26,687 nucleotides of DNA from assembly GCA_036558545.1 (NCBI GenBank), contig DATBFJ010000080.1, positions 1-26,687 of the forward strand. The letters run 5' to 3'. Source of the stretch: JALYGJ01 sp036558545. GTDB lineage: Bacteria > Chloroflexota > Limnocylindria > Limnocylindrales > CSP1-4. Positions 14,490-22,172 of this stretch are shown piece after piece. Both the position numbers and the translations under genes were made by a program. Below the pieces are notes generated by a model. The model was not told the DNA's origin, made no database searches, and was given only the letters and a program-made list of their open reading frames with translations. The number at the start of each line of letters is the position of its first letter. Within the stretch, counting starts at the first letter, position 1.

Positions 14490-14861
14490 ATGGCACGCAT
14501 CTCCGGAATCGATATCCCGCGCGAGAAGCGAGTTGAAGTCTCGCTGACATACATCTTCGGTATCGGGCTGCCAACGAGTCAGAAAATCCTGGCCCAGGCA
14601 AACATCAACCCTGATACCCGGGTGCGCGACCTGACCGACGATCAGGTCAATCGCCTGCGCGAGATCATCGATCGGCGCTACAAGGTCGAAGGCGACCTGC
14701 GTCGCGAGGTCGCTCTGAACATCAAGCGACTCCAGGAGATCGGCTCGTATCGTGGCCTGCGCCACCGGCGCAATCTGCCCGTGCGCGGCCAGCGAACCAA
14801 GACCAATGCACGCCAGCGGCGCGGTCCCAAGCGCACAGTCGGCGTTCGACGCAAGAAGTAA
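14490..14861 (+). CDS. rpsM: 30S ribosomal protein S13
   Basis: The 123-residue product starts MARISGIDIPREKRVEVSLT and has the helix-two-turn-helix region YIFGIGLPTSQKIL, then SYRGLRHRRNLPVRGQRT and a basic tail (KTNARQRRGPKRT, ending VRRKK) that reaches toward P-site tRNA. S13 forms the head of the 30S subunit with S19 and makes intersubunit bridges. Length is normal. It starts six nucleotides after rpmJ. Confidence 0.98.
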   Translation: MARISGIDIPREKRVEVSLTYIFGIGLPTSQKILAQANINPDTRVRDLTDDQVNRLREIIDRRYKVEGDLRREVALNIKRLQEIGSYRGLRHRRNLPVRGQRTKTNARQRRGPKRTVGVRRKK

Positions 14862-14880
14862 GGGAGACCGCGACTAACAC

Positions 14881-15276
14881 ATGGCGGAACGCAAGCGCGC
14901 GACAAAGACTCGCCGCCGGGAACGCAAGAACGTCCCGGTCGGGCATGCGCACATCCAGGCCAGCTTCAATAACACGATCATCTCGATCACGGACCTTGCG
15001 GGCTCCGTGGTCTCTTGGGGATCGGGCGGCGTCGCCGGCTTCAAGGGCTCGCGCAAGAGCACGCCGTACGCGGCCGCCCAGTCGGCAGATGCCGCCGCGC
15101 GCAAGGCGATGGAGCATGGCATGCGCCAGGTCGAGGTGTTCGTGAAAGGCCCGGGTGCCGGTCGCGAGCAGGCAATCCGATCGCTCCAGGCCGCGGGCCT
15201 GGAGGTCACCGCCATCACGGACGTGACGCCGATACCGCACAACGGCTGCCGCCCGCCGAAGCGCCGCCGAGTCTAG
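14881..15276 (+). CDS. rpsK: 30S ribosomal protein S11
   Basis: The 131-residue product contains NVPVGHAHIQASFNNTIISI, FKGSRKSTPYAAAQSADAA and the invariant ending IPHNGCRPPKRRRV. S11 lies in the platform of the 30S subunit near the E site. The N-terminal 18 residues are basic (KRATKTRRRERK), as is common. AAGGGAG just after the rpsM stop region serves as ribosome binding site, at a somewhat long distance from the ATG. Confidence 0.98.
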   Translation: MAERKRATKTRRRERKNVPVGHAHIQASFNNTIISITDLAGSVVSWGSGGVAGFKGSRKSTPYAAAQSADAAARKAMEHGMRQVEVFVKGPGAGREQAIRSLQAAGLEVTAITDVTPIPHNGCRPPKRRRV

Positions 15277-15293
15277 GTACGAGGGAATAGATA

Positions 15294-15920
15294 GTGTCCA
15301 GGTATCGCGGTCCCGTTTCACGCCTGTGTCGGCGCGAGGGCATGAAGCTCTACTTGAAGGGCGCCAAGTGCTACACCAAGAAGTGCCCGTTCGAGCGCCG
15401 GCCTAACCCGCCGGGCCAGCACGGCGTCCGTCGCCGCAAGGTCTCCGAGTTCGGCGTTCAGCTTCGCGAGAAGCAGAAGATGCGTCGGATCTATTCGGTA
15501 CACGAGCGCCAGTTCAAGCGTTACTTCGAGACGGCAGAGCGCCGTCCCGGCGTCACCGGCGAGAACCTGCTGCGTCTGCTCGAAACGCGCCTCGACAACG
15601 TCGTCTTCCGAATGGGTTTTGCGACCAGCCGCGCCCAGGCGCGTCAGCTGGTCGCGCACGGCCACTTCACCGTCAACGGCCGGGTCACGACGATCCCATC
15701 GATGCACGTCGGTGAAGGCGACAAGGTGGAAGTCCGTGAGACGAGCCGCAAGTCGGACTATTTCAAGAACGCACGCGAGACCATGCGCGGTGCTCAGCGG
15801 CCGGACTGGCTGATCGTCGACGGCGATCGGCTGGAAGGAAGCGTGACGGCAATGCCGCGCCGCGACCAGATGCCGCTCGAGCTGAATGAGCAGCTCGTCG
15901 TCGAGTTCTACTCGCGCTAG
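15294..15920 (+). CDS. rpsD: 30S ribosomal protein S4
   Basis: The 208-residue protein shows SRYRGPVSRLCRREGMKLYL at its start, then the S4 RNA-binding domain with RLDNVVFRMGFATSRAQARQ and LVAHGHFTVNGRVTTIPS. S4 is a primary 16S rRNA binder and in enterobacteria represses the alpha operon. Three of the four N-terminal zinc-site cysteines of Thermus-type S4 are present (C12, C26, C31), but the first position (residue 9) is Ser. The start is GTG 15294 with GAGGGAA upstream. Confidence 0.97.
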   Translation: MSRYRGPVSRLCRREGMKLYLKGAKCYTKKCPFERRPNPPGQHGVRRRKVSEFGVQLREKQKMRRIYSVHERQFKRYFETAERRPGVTGENLLRLLETRLDNVVFRMGFATSRAQARQLVAHGHFTVNGRVTTIPSMHVGEGDKVEVRETSRKSDYFKNARETMRGAQRPDWLIVDGDRLEGSVTAMPRRDQMPLELNEQLVVEFYSR

Positions 15921-15941
15921 GGCGGAGGCAGAAGGAATTAC

Positions 15942-16949
15942 ATGATTGAACTTGAGAATCCGCAGATCGAGCCGGTAGGCGAGCCGCAGGAGTCGTACGC
16001 CAAGTACGAGGCCAGCCCGCTGCCCGCGGGCTACGGCGTGACCATCGGCAACGCCCTCCGCCGCGTACTTCTCTCCTCGCTCGAGGGTGCCGCGGTCACA
16101 TCACTCCAGATCCGCGACGTTTATCACGAGTTCAGCACGATCCCCGGCGTCAAGGAGGACGTCACCCAGATCGTGCTCAACGTCAAGAAGCTGCGCCTCA
16201 AGAGCTATGCCCCGCATCCGGTGCAGCTGCGACTCCTGAAATCCGGCGCCGGCGTGGTCACGGCCAATGACATCGAGCCCAACGCGGACGTCGAGATCGT
16301 CAACCCGGATCAGGAGCTGCTCACGCTCGACTCGGACGACATGCCGGTGGAGATCGACATGACCGTCGAGCGCGGCGTCGGTTATCTCGCCGCCGAGCGC
16401 AGCGACCAGCTGCCCATCGGCGTCATTCCGGTGGACGCCATTTTCTCGCCGGTTCGCAAGGTCAACTACACGGTCGAGAACACGCGCGTTGGCCAAATGA
16501 CCAACTTCGACAAGCTGACGATCGAGATCGAGACCGACGGGACGGTCACGCCCGAAGAGGCGCTCAGCGGCGCTGCAGAGATCCTCGTCAACCAGTTCAG
16601 CCTGTTCACGACGGCCGGCAAGCAGATGCTCATCGGTGGCACCACGGGTGTCCCCGGCGCACCAGCGCTGCCCGCCAACATGCTCGACATGCCGATCGAG
16701 GAGCTCGATTTGCCGATGCGGGCATACAACTCCCTGAAGCGCAACAACATCGTCAAGGTCGGCCAGCTGCTCAGCCTCCAGGACGAGGATCTGCTGCGCA
16801 TGCGCAACTTCGGCAAGAAGTCCCTCGACGAGATGAAGGAACGCCTGCGCATGCGCGGCTTCCTGCCGCCGGACGACGGCTCGGAGGGCTCCGAGTATGA
16901 CGGCGAGGAAGGCCTCGACGACCTTCCGATGGACGAGGACGAGGAGTAA
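15942..16949 (+). CDS. rpoA: DNA-directed RNA polymerase subunit alpha
   Basis: This 335-residue alpha subunit has the N-terminal dimerisation domain with TIGNALRRVLLSSLEGAAV and HEFSTIPGVKEDV, and the C-terminal DNA-binding domain PIEELDLPMRAYNSLKRNN through LLRMRNFGKKSLDEMKERL. The counterparts of the E. coli alpha-CTD residues Arg265 and Asn268 are R260 and N263. The final 22 residues are acidic (Asp/Glu/Gly-rich). AGAAGGAA lies six nucleotides before the ATG. The stop abuts the rplQ start. Confidence 0.98.
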   Translation: MIELENPQIEPVGEPQESYAKYEASPLPAGYGVTIGNALRRVLLSSLEGAAVTSLQIRDVYHEFSTIPGVKEDVTQIVLNVKKLRLKSYAPHPVQLRLLKSGAGVVTANDIEPNADVEIVNPDQELLTLDSDDMPVEIDMTVERGVGYLAAERSDQLPIGVIPVDAIFSPVRKVNYTVENTRVGQMTNFDKLTIEIETDGTVTPEEALSGAAEILVNQFSLFTTAGKQMLIGGTTGVPGAPALPANMLDMPIEELDLPMRAYNSLKRNNIVKVGQLLSLQDEDLLRMRNFGKKSLDEMKERLRMRGFLPPDDGSEGSEYDGEEGLDDLPMDEDEE

Positions 16950-17303
16950 ATGCCGCACCAGATCGCCGGCCGCAAGCTCGGTCGCAAGACCGGTCCGCGA
17001 ATGGCGCTGTACCGCAACATGATCGTCTCGGTTCTGCGTTACGAGCAGATCAAGACGACCGAGGCGCGGGCCAAGGAGGTGCGCGGCCAGGTTGAGCACG
17101 TCATCACGCTGGCCAAGGACGGCTCGTTGGCCGCACGCCGCCAGATCGTGGCGCAGCTGCCGGATGAGCCGCTCGTCATAGACAAGCTGATGAACGAGAT
17201 CGCGCCAAAGTACGCCGATCGAACATCGGGCTACACCCGCATCATCAAGCTCGGTCCGCGTAACGGCGACCGGGCGCCCATGGTCCAGCTCGAGCTGGTC
17301 TAG
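16950..17303 (+). CDS. rplQ: 50S ribosomal protein L17
   Basis: The 117-residue product begins HQIAGRKLGRKTGPRMALYR and includes RYEQIKTTEARAKE and the ending SGYTRIIKLGPRNGDRAPM, which is canonical L17. It lies near the tunnel exit on the large subunit. The start ATG follows the rpoA stop with no gap, the standard alpha-operon ending. The next gap (17304-17412) contains overlapping hairpins. Confidence 0.98.
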   Translation: MPHQIAGRKLGRKTGPRMALYRNMIVSVLRYEQIKTTEARAKEVRGQVEHVITLAKDGSLAARRQIVAQLPDEPLVIDKLMNEIAPKYADRTSGYTRIIKLGPRNGDRAPMVQLELV

Positions 17304-17315
17304 CAAAGGAGACGG

Positions 17316-17384
17316 GAGTCAGTCGCCGCCGGCGAAAGACTCACGGCGATTACGCAGCAGCGGCCGAAGGCCGACTGCGGAGTC
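17316..17384 (+). other. Two mutually exclusive stem-loops between rplQ and truA
   Basis: GACTC (17338-17342) can pair upstream with GAGTC (17316-17320), enclosing CGCC-GCC-GGCG (17324-17334), or downstream with GAGTC (17380-17384), enclosing CGCAG (17353-17357) with CTGCG (17375-17379) and CGGCC-GAA-GGCCG (17361-17373). The two folds cannot coexist. There is no T-run after either. The arrangement resembles an attenuator or an RNA processing signal, but high GC makes chance pairing more likely. Confidence 0.45.
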
Positions 17385-17412
17385 GAAGCCACATACGCAT
17401 TAGCTCGCCCAG

Positions 17413-18231
17413 ATGGGCCGGGCACAAGTGAAGATCGCCCGAGAGGGCGGCTCCGTTCGTTACAGCGCACGGGTCGAATATGACGGGACCGACTTTGCAG
17501 GTTTCCAGTTTCAACCCGGAGAGCGCACGGTCCAGGGCGAGATAGAGCGAGTCCTGGCCGCGATCTTCGGCGGCGAGCGGATCAAGGTCGACGGCGCGGG
17601 TCGAACCGACGCCGGCGTTCACGCCCGCGGGCAGGTGATTGCGTTCACCGTCCACGACACGCTGGAACGTGACAAGCTCCAGGCAGCACTCAATGGGTTG
17701 CTGCCGGCGGACGTGTCGATCGGTACGCTCAGGCGAGTGGCACTCGATTTTCGGCCGCGCTACAGGGCGCGACACCGCGAGTACCGCTACCGAATCTGGA
17801 ACAGCACCGCGCGCAGTCCGCTGCGCGAGCGTTACGCCTACGGCGTGCACGACGCGCTCGACGTGGAGCGGATGCGCGAGGCGGCACAGGTGTTCGCCGG
17901 AGAGCACGACTTCTCACCGTTTGGTGGCAGGGACAAGCAGCCGGTACGAAACGTGGGCCGCATCGAGGTGCGCCAGGAGGGTCAGCTGATAACGATCGTC
18001 GTGATCGGAGACGCTTTCCTGCGCGGCATGGTCCGCCGGATCGCGGCGGCGCTGATCCGAGTCGGCAAGGGCAAGGCGAGCGTCGATGACGTTCGAAAGG
18101 CACTTGCGGCAAAGTCACCGGCCTTCAAAGGGGAGGCGGCACCGGCACGAGGGCTGACCCTGTGGGACGTGCCTATGGGGCCTGAGCGAGACCGTACGAG
18201 AGAAAGATCAAAGGACAAGCGACAGGATTGA
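17413..18231 (+). CDS. truA: tRNA pseudouridine synthase A
   Basis: TruA converts uridines 38-40 of the tRNA anticodon stem-loop to pseudouridine. The product has ARVEYDGTDFAGFQFQPGER at the N-terminus, the catalytic GAGRTDAGVHARGQV with Asp66, YRYRIWNS, and FLRGMVRRIAAALIRVGKGK near the end. It is 272 residues if ATG 17413 is used, slightly long; GTG 17428 is an alternative. Neither has a clear ribosome binding site, and the conserved part begins near residue 17, so the start is uncertain. truA-rplM-rpsI is a common order after rplQ. Confidence 0.95.
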   Translation: MGRAQVKIAREGGSVRYSARVEYDGTDFAGFQFQPGERTVQGEIERVLAAIFGGERIKVDGAGRTDAGVHARGQVIAFTVHDTLERDKLQAALNGLLPADVSIGTLRRVALDFRPRYRARHREYRYRIWNSTARSPLRERYAYGVHDALDVERMREAAQVFAGEHDFSPFGGRDKQPVRNVGRIEVRQEGQLITIVVIGDAFLRGMVRRIAAALIRVGKGKASVDDVRKALAAKSPAFKGEAAPARGLTLWDVPMGPERDRTRERSKDKRQD

Positions 18232-18239
18232 ATGAAGCA

Positions 18240-18689
18240 ATGAGCAGCAGGACATACACACCGCGTGCAGCGGATATCGAGCGCAACTGGTTCGTCGTCG
18301 ATGCGACCGGCCAGCGCCTCGGCCTGCTCGCTTCCAAGGTTGCGATGGTGTTGGAGGGCAAGCACAAGCCCACTTATGCGACGCACATCGATACCGGCGA
18401 TCACGTGATCGTGCTCAATGCAGCCAAGATCGAGGTCAGCGGCAACAAGGCACAGGACAAGTTCTACGCGCGCCACAGCGGCTACCCGGGCGGATTCAAG
18501 AGCGAGACGCTGGCCGAGCTCCTCGAGCGTCGACCGGAGGAGGTAATCCGCCGCGCCGTCAAAGGCATGCTGCCGCGCAACAAGCTGGGCGTCCAGCAGC
18601 TGCGCAAGCTGAAGGTTTACGCGGGAAGCGAGCACCCGCACGAGGCACAGCAGCCCGAGCCGCTGCCCATGGGAGGTTCCGACCGCTAG
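18240..18689 (+). CDS. rplM: 50S ribosomal protein L13
   Basis: The core reads NWFVVDATGQRLGLLASKVA, THIDTGDHVIVLNAAKI, HSGYPGGFKSETLAELL and RRAVKGMLPRNKLG, all L13 signatures. L13 is an early assembly protein of the large subunit. ATG 18240 gives 149 residues, near the family length; the in-frame TTG 18228 overlaps the truA stop but touches its only possible ribosome binding site (AGGA 18224-18227), so I prefer ATG. The last ten residues are Pro/Gly-rich. The stop abuts rpsI. Confidence 0.96.
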   Translation: MSSRTYTPRAADIERNWFVVDATGQRLGLLASKVAMVLEGKHKPTYATHIDTGDHVIVLNAAKIEVSGNKAQDKFYARHSGYPGGFKSETLAELLERRPEEVIRRAVKGMLPRNKLGVQQLRKLKVYAGSEHPHEAQQPEPLPMGGSDR

Positions 18690-19094
18690 ATGGCCGCCAA
18701 TACGAACGCATTCTTCTACGGCACGGGCCGGCGCAAGACGAGCATCGCGCGCGTTCGACTGCTGACCGGCGAGGGCGAGGTCGTCGTCAACGGCCGCTCG
18801 CTCGAGGAGCACTTCGGCAATGCCGTGGACCTGACTGACATCACCATGCCCTTCAAAGTGACCGGGACTGAAGGCAAGTACAACGCGATGGTCAAGGTCG
18901 AGGGTGGCGGGCATCACGGCCAGGCCGGCGCCATTCGGCATGGCATCGCGCGGGCACTTCTTCAGAGCGACCCAGAGGGCGCGAGGCTTCCGCTGCGCCA
19001 GGCCGGCCTCCTTTCGCGCGATCCGCGCATGAAGGAGCGCAAGAAGTACGGCCTGAAGCGCGCCCGCAAGGCCCCTCAGTACACCAAGCGCTAG
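18690..19094 (+). CDS. rpsI: 30S ribosomal protein S9
   Basis: The 134-residue protein contains GTGRRKTSIARVRL, GGGHHGQAGAIRHGIARALL and the ending RDPRMKERKKYGLKRARKA followed by PQYTKR, the tail whose last residues contact P-site tRNA. Length is normal. It is the last ribosomal protein gene in this window. The following 83-nt gap shows no clear promoter or terminator. Confidence 0.98.
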   Translation: MAANTNAFFYGTGRRKTSIARVRLLTGEGEVVVNGRSLEEHFGNAVDLTDITMPFKVTGTEGKYNAMVKVEGGGHHGQAGAIRHGIARALLQSDPEGARLPLRQAGLLSRDPRMKERKKYGLKRARKAPQYTKR

Positions 19095-19177
19095 ACGCGG
19101 CCGCTGATGCGGTCGATCTGCGGCACCGACGACTCAACCTCCCGGCGCTTGCAGTCGAGGCCGTAAGGTAGCGCCAG

Positions 19178-19891
19178 ATGGATGACCTTTTCGCGAGATA
19201 CCAGGCTGCCCTGCGCGCCGGCCACCAGCTCGCGGCTGAGGGCAAGTTCAAGGATGCCCTGACGCAGTACGAGGAAGCGGCGCGTGTTGCGGGCGAGCGA
19301 CCGGCGCCGCTGATTGGCATTGGCGGCATGAACATGCGCCTGAACCGGCCCAAGGATGCGCTCGCGGCATATGAGCGGGCGCTCGCCGTCGAGCCGGACA
19401 ACATCGACGCGCTCAGTGGCAGGGCGGCGGCCCTCCTCGCAGCTGGCAAGCGAACGGAAGCAGCACAGGCTCAACAGCACATGGTCGAGCTGCGCGACGG
19501 ACCTGCGCCTATGCAGTCAAACGTTCCGGCCGAGATGCTCACGCCGCTGTCGCGCGCCGAGACCATGGCGATCGCCGGTGAGCAGGCTCGGGCGTCCGGA
19601 AATACTGCGGCGGCTATTGATGCGTGGTTGGCCGAGGCGCGCGAGCACGCCGCCGGTCAGCGTTTCGACGCAGCGCTGGACGCAGGCACCCGCGCGCTAT
19701 CGCTCGACACGGGCTCGCTGCCCGTTCATCTCGAGCTGACGCGCCTGTACTTCGAGCGTGGCTGGGACGCCGAAGCGATCCAGCGTGCGGGATCGCTGCG
19801 TCGATTGCTTCAGCTCGCACCGAATCCGCAAGTCAGTGCCGGACTCGATGCGCTCGAACGGGAGTTCGCCGGGAGAGCTGTCAATCGCTAG
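19178..19891 (+). CDS. TPR-repeat protein of unknown function
   Basis: The 237-residue product carries tetratricopeptide-like helical repeats: one near residues 10-35 (AGHQLAAEGKFKDALTQYEE), a second at about 45-72 (NRPKDALAAYERALAVEPDN), a partial one at about 73-95 (AAALLAAGKRTEAAQAQQ), and a more diverged pair after residue 130 (QRFDAALDAGTRALSLDTGS). TPR units mediate protein-protein contacts. There is no signal peptide or membrane segment, so it is probably cytoplasmic. AAGG stands upstream of the ATG. It lies alone between rpsI and cdaA; no partner can be named from sequence. Confidence 0.8.
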   Translation: MDDLFARYQAALRAGHQLAAEGKFKDALTQYEEAARVAGERPAPLIGIGGMNMRLNRPKDALAAYERALAVEPDNIDALSGRAAALLAAGKRTEAAQAQQHMVELRDGPAPMQSNVPAEMLTPLSRAETMAIAGEQARASGNTAAAIDAWLAEAREHAAGQRFDAALDAGTRALSLDTGSLPVHLELTRLYFERGWDAEAIQRAGSLRRLLQLAPNPQVSAGLDALEREFAGRAVNR

Positions 19892-19918
19892 GTACCACCG
19901 GGCGCTGGCTGGAGCATT

Positions 19919-19943
19919 GCACGTGACTACACTTAGCCCGTGC
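19919..19943 (+). promoter_or_regulatory. Candidate leaderless promoter of cdaA
   Basis: TACACT (19928-19933) is a good -10 box, and the first base of the GTG start (19940) is seven nucleotides after it, where transcription would begin, so the mRNA may be leaderless. The -35 is poor (CTGGCT, 19905-19910, 17-nt spacer). An inverted repeat GCACG (19919-19923) / CGTGC (19939-19943) flanks the -10 box and could be an operator. No ribosome binding site precedes the GTG. Confidence 0.5.
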
Positions 19944-20938
19944 TAGACCAGCTGATCGAACTGGTCAAGGGCTTCCAAGTCCAGCCGGTCGCAATCCTTG
20001 ACATCGCGCTGACCGCGCTGCTTATCTATTTCCTCTTCAGCCTGATCCGCGGTACGCGCGCCGTACGCCTCGTCATCGGCGTGACGGTGCTGTACGTGAT
20101 CTATGTCGTCGCGCAGTACCTCGGGCTGCAGCTCCTGTCTCAGATCCTGCAGGCGGGCGCCGTCGTCGGCCTGTTGGCGCTGGTCGTCGTCTTTCAGCCT
20201 GAGCTGCGGCGGGGTCTCGAGCGAATCGGTCGGGTTGGATCCCTCGGCTGGCTGTTTGCCCCCGGTGCGCGTCGCGCGGTTCAGACCGTTGCCGCCGCGG
20301 TTGCTCAATGCGCGGCGGACCTGGGCTCCCAGAAGATCGGCGCCCTGATAGTTGTCGAGCGCGACACGGGCCTCATGGACACGGCCGAGACGGGGGTGCG
20401 CATCGACGCTGTCCTTACCTCTGAGCTGCTCGAGACGCTCTTTACTCCGCACTCGCCGCTTCATGACGGAGCTGTGATCCTGCGCAATGACCGCGTCATG
20501 GCAGCGGGCGTGACCCTGCCTTTGTCCGAGACGGGCGCCTATCCGGGCCGTCTGGGCACGCGCCACCGGGCCGCGCTGGGCATCACCGAACAGACCGACG
20601 CGATCGTCGTCGTGGTCAGCGAGGAAACCGGCCAGATAAGCCTCGTCGAGCGTGGCCGCATCGTCCGCAACCTTGACCAGGGCCGGCTCGCCCAGGCACT
20701 CGTGGATCTGCTCGAGCATGACGAGCTTCCCAACGCCCGGCTGCCGGAGCGTACGAAGGCCCTGCGCCGCACAATCCCGCAGGCCGCTGCGCGCGGCCGC
20801 TCGCGCATCGCCCGAACGACGACTCGCACACCGCCCGCGAGCACGCCGTCGACCGGAACCTCGCAGACGACCCCGCCCACTGCTCCGGCCGCGGCCGCAA
20901 GCTCATCAAGCCAGTCGCGTGGCGGCCAGGTCGAGTGA
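19940..20938 (+). CDS. cdaA: Diadenylate cyclase CdaA (DisA_N domain membrane enzyme)
   Basis: CdaA makes c-di-AMP from two ATP. The N-terminus has three hydrophobic segments (about residues 22-36, 41-58 and 65-85), the CdaA membrane anchor. The DAC domain follows, with the catalytic HDGAVI (Asp176-Gly177-Ala178) and GTRHRAALGI (Thr207-Arg-His-Arg), both intact. Usual CdaA proteins are about 270-280 residues; this one has 332, because after residue 272 comes a Thr/Pro/Ser/Ala/Arg-rich tail. GTG 19940 is used. The stop overlaps cdaR as GTGA. Confidence 0.95.
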   Translation: MLDQLIELVKGFQVQPVAILDIALTALLIYFLFSLIRGTRAVRLVIGVTVLYVIYVVAQYLGLQLLSQILQAGAVVGLLALVVVFQPELRRGLERIGRVGSLGWLFAPGARRAVQTVAAAVAQCAADLGSQKIGALIVVERDTGLMDTAETGVRIDAVLTSELLETLFTPHSPLHDGAVILRNDRVMAAGVTLPLSETGAYPGRLGTRHRAALGITEQTDAIVVVVSEETGQISLVERGRIVRNLDQGRLAQALVDLLEHDELPNARLPERTKALRRTIPQAAARGRSRIARTTTRTPPASTPSTGTSQTTPPTAPAAAASSSSQSRGGQVE

Positions 20939-22170
20939 GGCGCGCGCTCGACTTCCTGCTGCGTAATTGGCCGCTCAAGCTGGGAGCGGTATTGCTCGCA
21001 ACCGTCCTCTACAGCGGCCTCGTTCTCGCCCAGAACGTGCGCACGTTCACCGGCGACGTGCCGGTCGATTTCATCCGGCCGCCCACGGGCGCAACGCTCA
21101 TCAGCGAGCTAGAGCCGGTGACGGTGATCCGCTATCGGGCCCCGCTCGACGTGGGTGTCGTCGGTCCGGACAGATTCCGCGCCACGGTCGATCTTTCGAC
21201 CGTGGAAGCAAAGGCTGGCGGCCCTCCGGTGTCCGTGCCGATCACCCTGATTGCGCTCGACCAACGCATCCAGATCGTCGACTTTCAGCCGCGCGAGGAG
21301 CAGGTCCAGCTCGATCCGGTCGAAGAGCGGGACATGCCTGTAACCGTGACGATGGGGACAGTGCCGGACACCGTGACCGTGGGCCCGCCGAACGTCGACC
21401 CGCAGACCGTCACGATTCGTGGGGCCAGCTCGCGTGTCGACAGCGTCTCGCAGGTTCTCGCGCGCGTCCCGATCGATGCCAGCGCCCTGAACGTCGATCG
21501 CGATGTCGACCTTGTCGCTGTCGACGCGAACGGCAACCAGGTGCCCAATATCGAGATCGATCCGCAACGGGTTCACGTGACTATCACGGTTGCTCAGCAG
21601 CTCGCGACGCGCACGCTGCCGGTCGTGCCCCAGCTCACCGGCGCGCCGGCCCCCGGTTTCCGCATCTCGTCGGTGACAGTCGATCCTCTCGTCGTTACCG
21701 TCAGCGGTGAGGCTTCGGTCGTTTCGCAGCTTCAGAATGCGCCCACGACACCCCTGGATGTCACCGGACGGACGAGCGACCTCGAGGCGGAAGTGAGCCT
21801 GTCGCTGCCGAACGGCGTGACCGTGTCAGGCTCCGACAAGGTCAGGATCATGCTCACCATCGAACAGGAAACCGGCACGCAGACATTCGGGGTAGGCGTC
21901 GCGCTGTCCGGCGAGTTGCCTGGCTACAGCTACACGGTCTCGCCTGATCACGTGAACGTCACGCTCGGCGGACCAACTCTGGGGCTGTCGTCACTGGACC
22001 CGGCCTCGCTTATTGCCACGGCCAATGTCTCGGATCTGACGCCGGGCGCGCACACGATCCAGCTCGAGTTCGTGGCGCCAGAAGGACTCGATGTCGTATC
22101 GCTCGATCCGACACAGGTGACAGTTACCGTCGCGCCGCCGCCGTCTCCGGCGGCCTCGGTGGCTCCGTAG
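20935..22170 (+). CDS. cdaR: CdaA regulatory protein CdaR (YbbR-domain)
   Basis: The 411-residue product has one N-terminal membrane segment (about residues 14-32, LKLGAVLLATVLYSGLVLA) and then a beta-rich extracytoplasmic region built of about four YbbR-like repeats of 75-90 residues. Each repeat has the form PV-V-polar with conserved VTVS/VTVT strands (for example SSVTVDPLVVTVSGEASVV and YSYTVSPDHVNVTLGG). In Firmicutes CdaR binds CdaA and tunes its activity. The end is a Pro/Ala/Ser tail. GTG 20935 overlaps the cdaA stop, which supports joint function. Confidence 0.92.
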   Translation: MRRALDFLLRNWPLKLGAVLLATVLYSGLVLAQNVRTFTGDVPVDFIRPPTGATLISELEPVTVIRYRAPLDVGVVGPDRFRATVDLSTVEAKAGGPPVSVPITLIALDQRIQIVDFQPREEQVQLDPVEERDMPVTVTMGTVPDTVTVGPPNVDPQTVTIRGASSRVDSVSQVLARVPIDASALNVDRDVDLVAVDANGNQVPNIEIDPQRVHVTITVAQQLATRTLPVVPQLTGAPAPGFRISSVTVDPLVVTVSGEASVVSQLQNAPTTPLDVTGRTSDLEAEVSLSLPNGVTVSGSDKVRIMLTIEQETGTQTFGVGVALSGELPGYSYTVSPDHVNVTLGGPTLGLSSLDPASLIATANVSDLTPGAHTIQLEFVAPEGLDVVSLDPTQVTVTVAPPPSPAASVAP

Positions 22171-22172
22171 CG

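Noticed and set aside
16101..17306. A 401-codon - strand frame opposite rpoA and rplQ
   Set aside because: It mirrors the codon structure of rpoA and has no recognisable domain or ribosome binding site; the + strand genes are certain.
17304..17412. A tRNA or known small RNA in the rplQ-truA gap
   Set aside because: The stems do not form a cloverleaf and no CCA end or anticodon arm fits; I report only the alternative hairpins.
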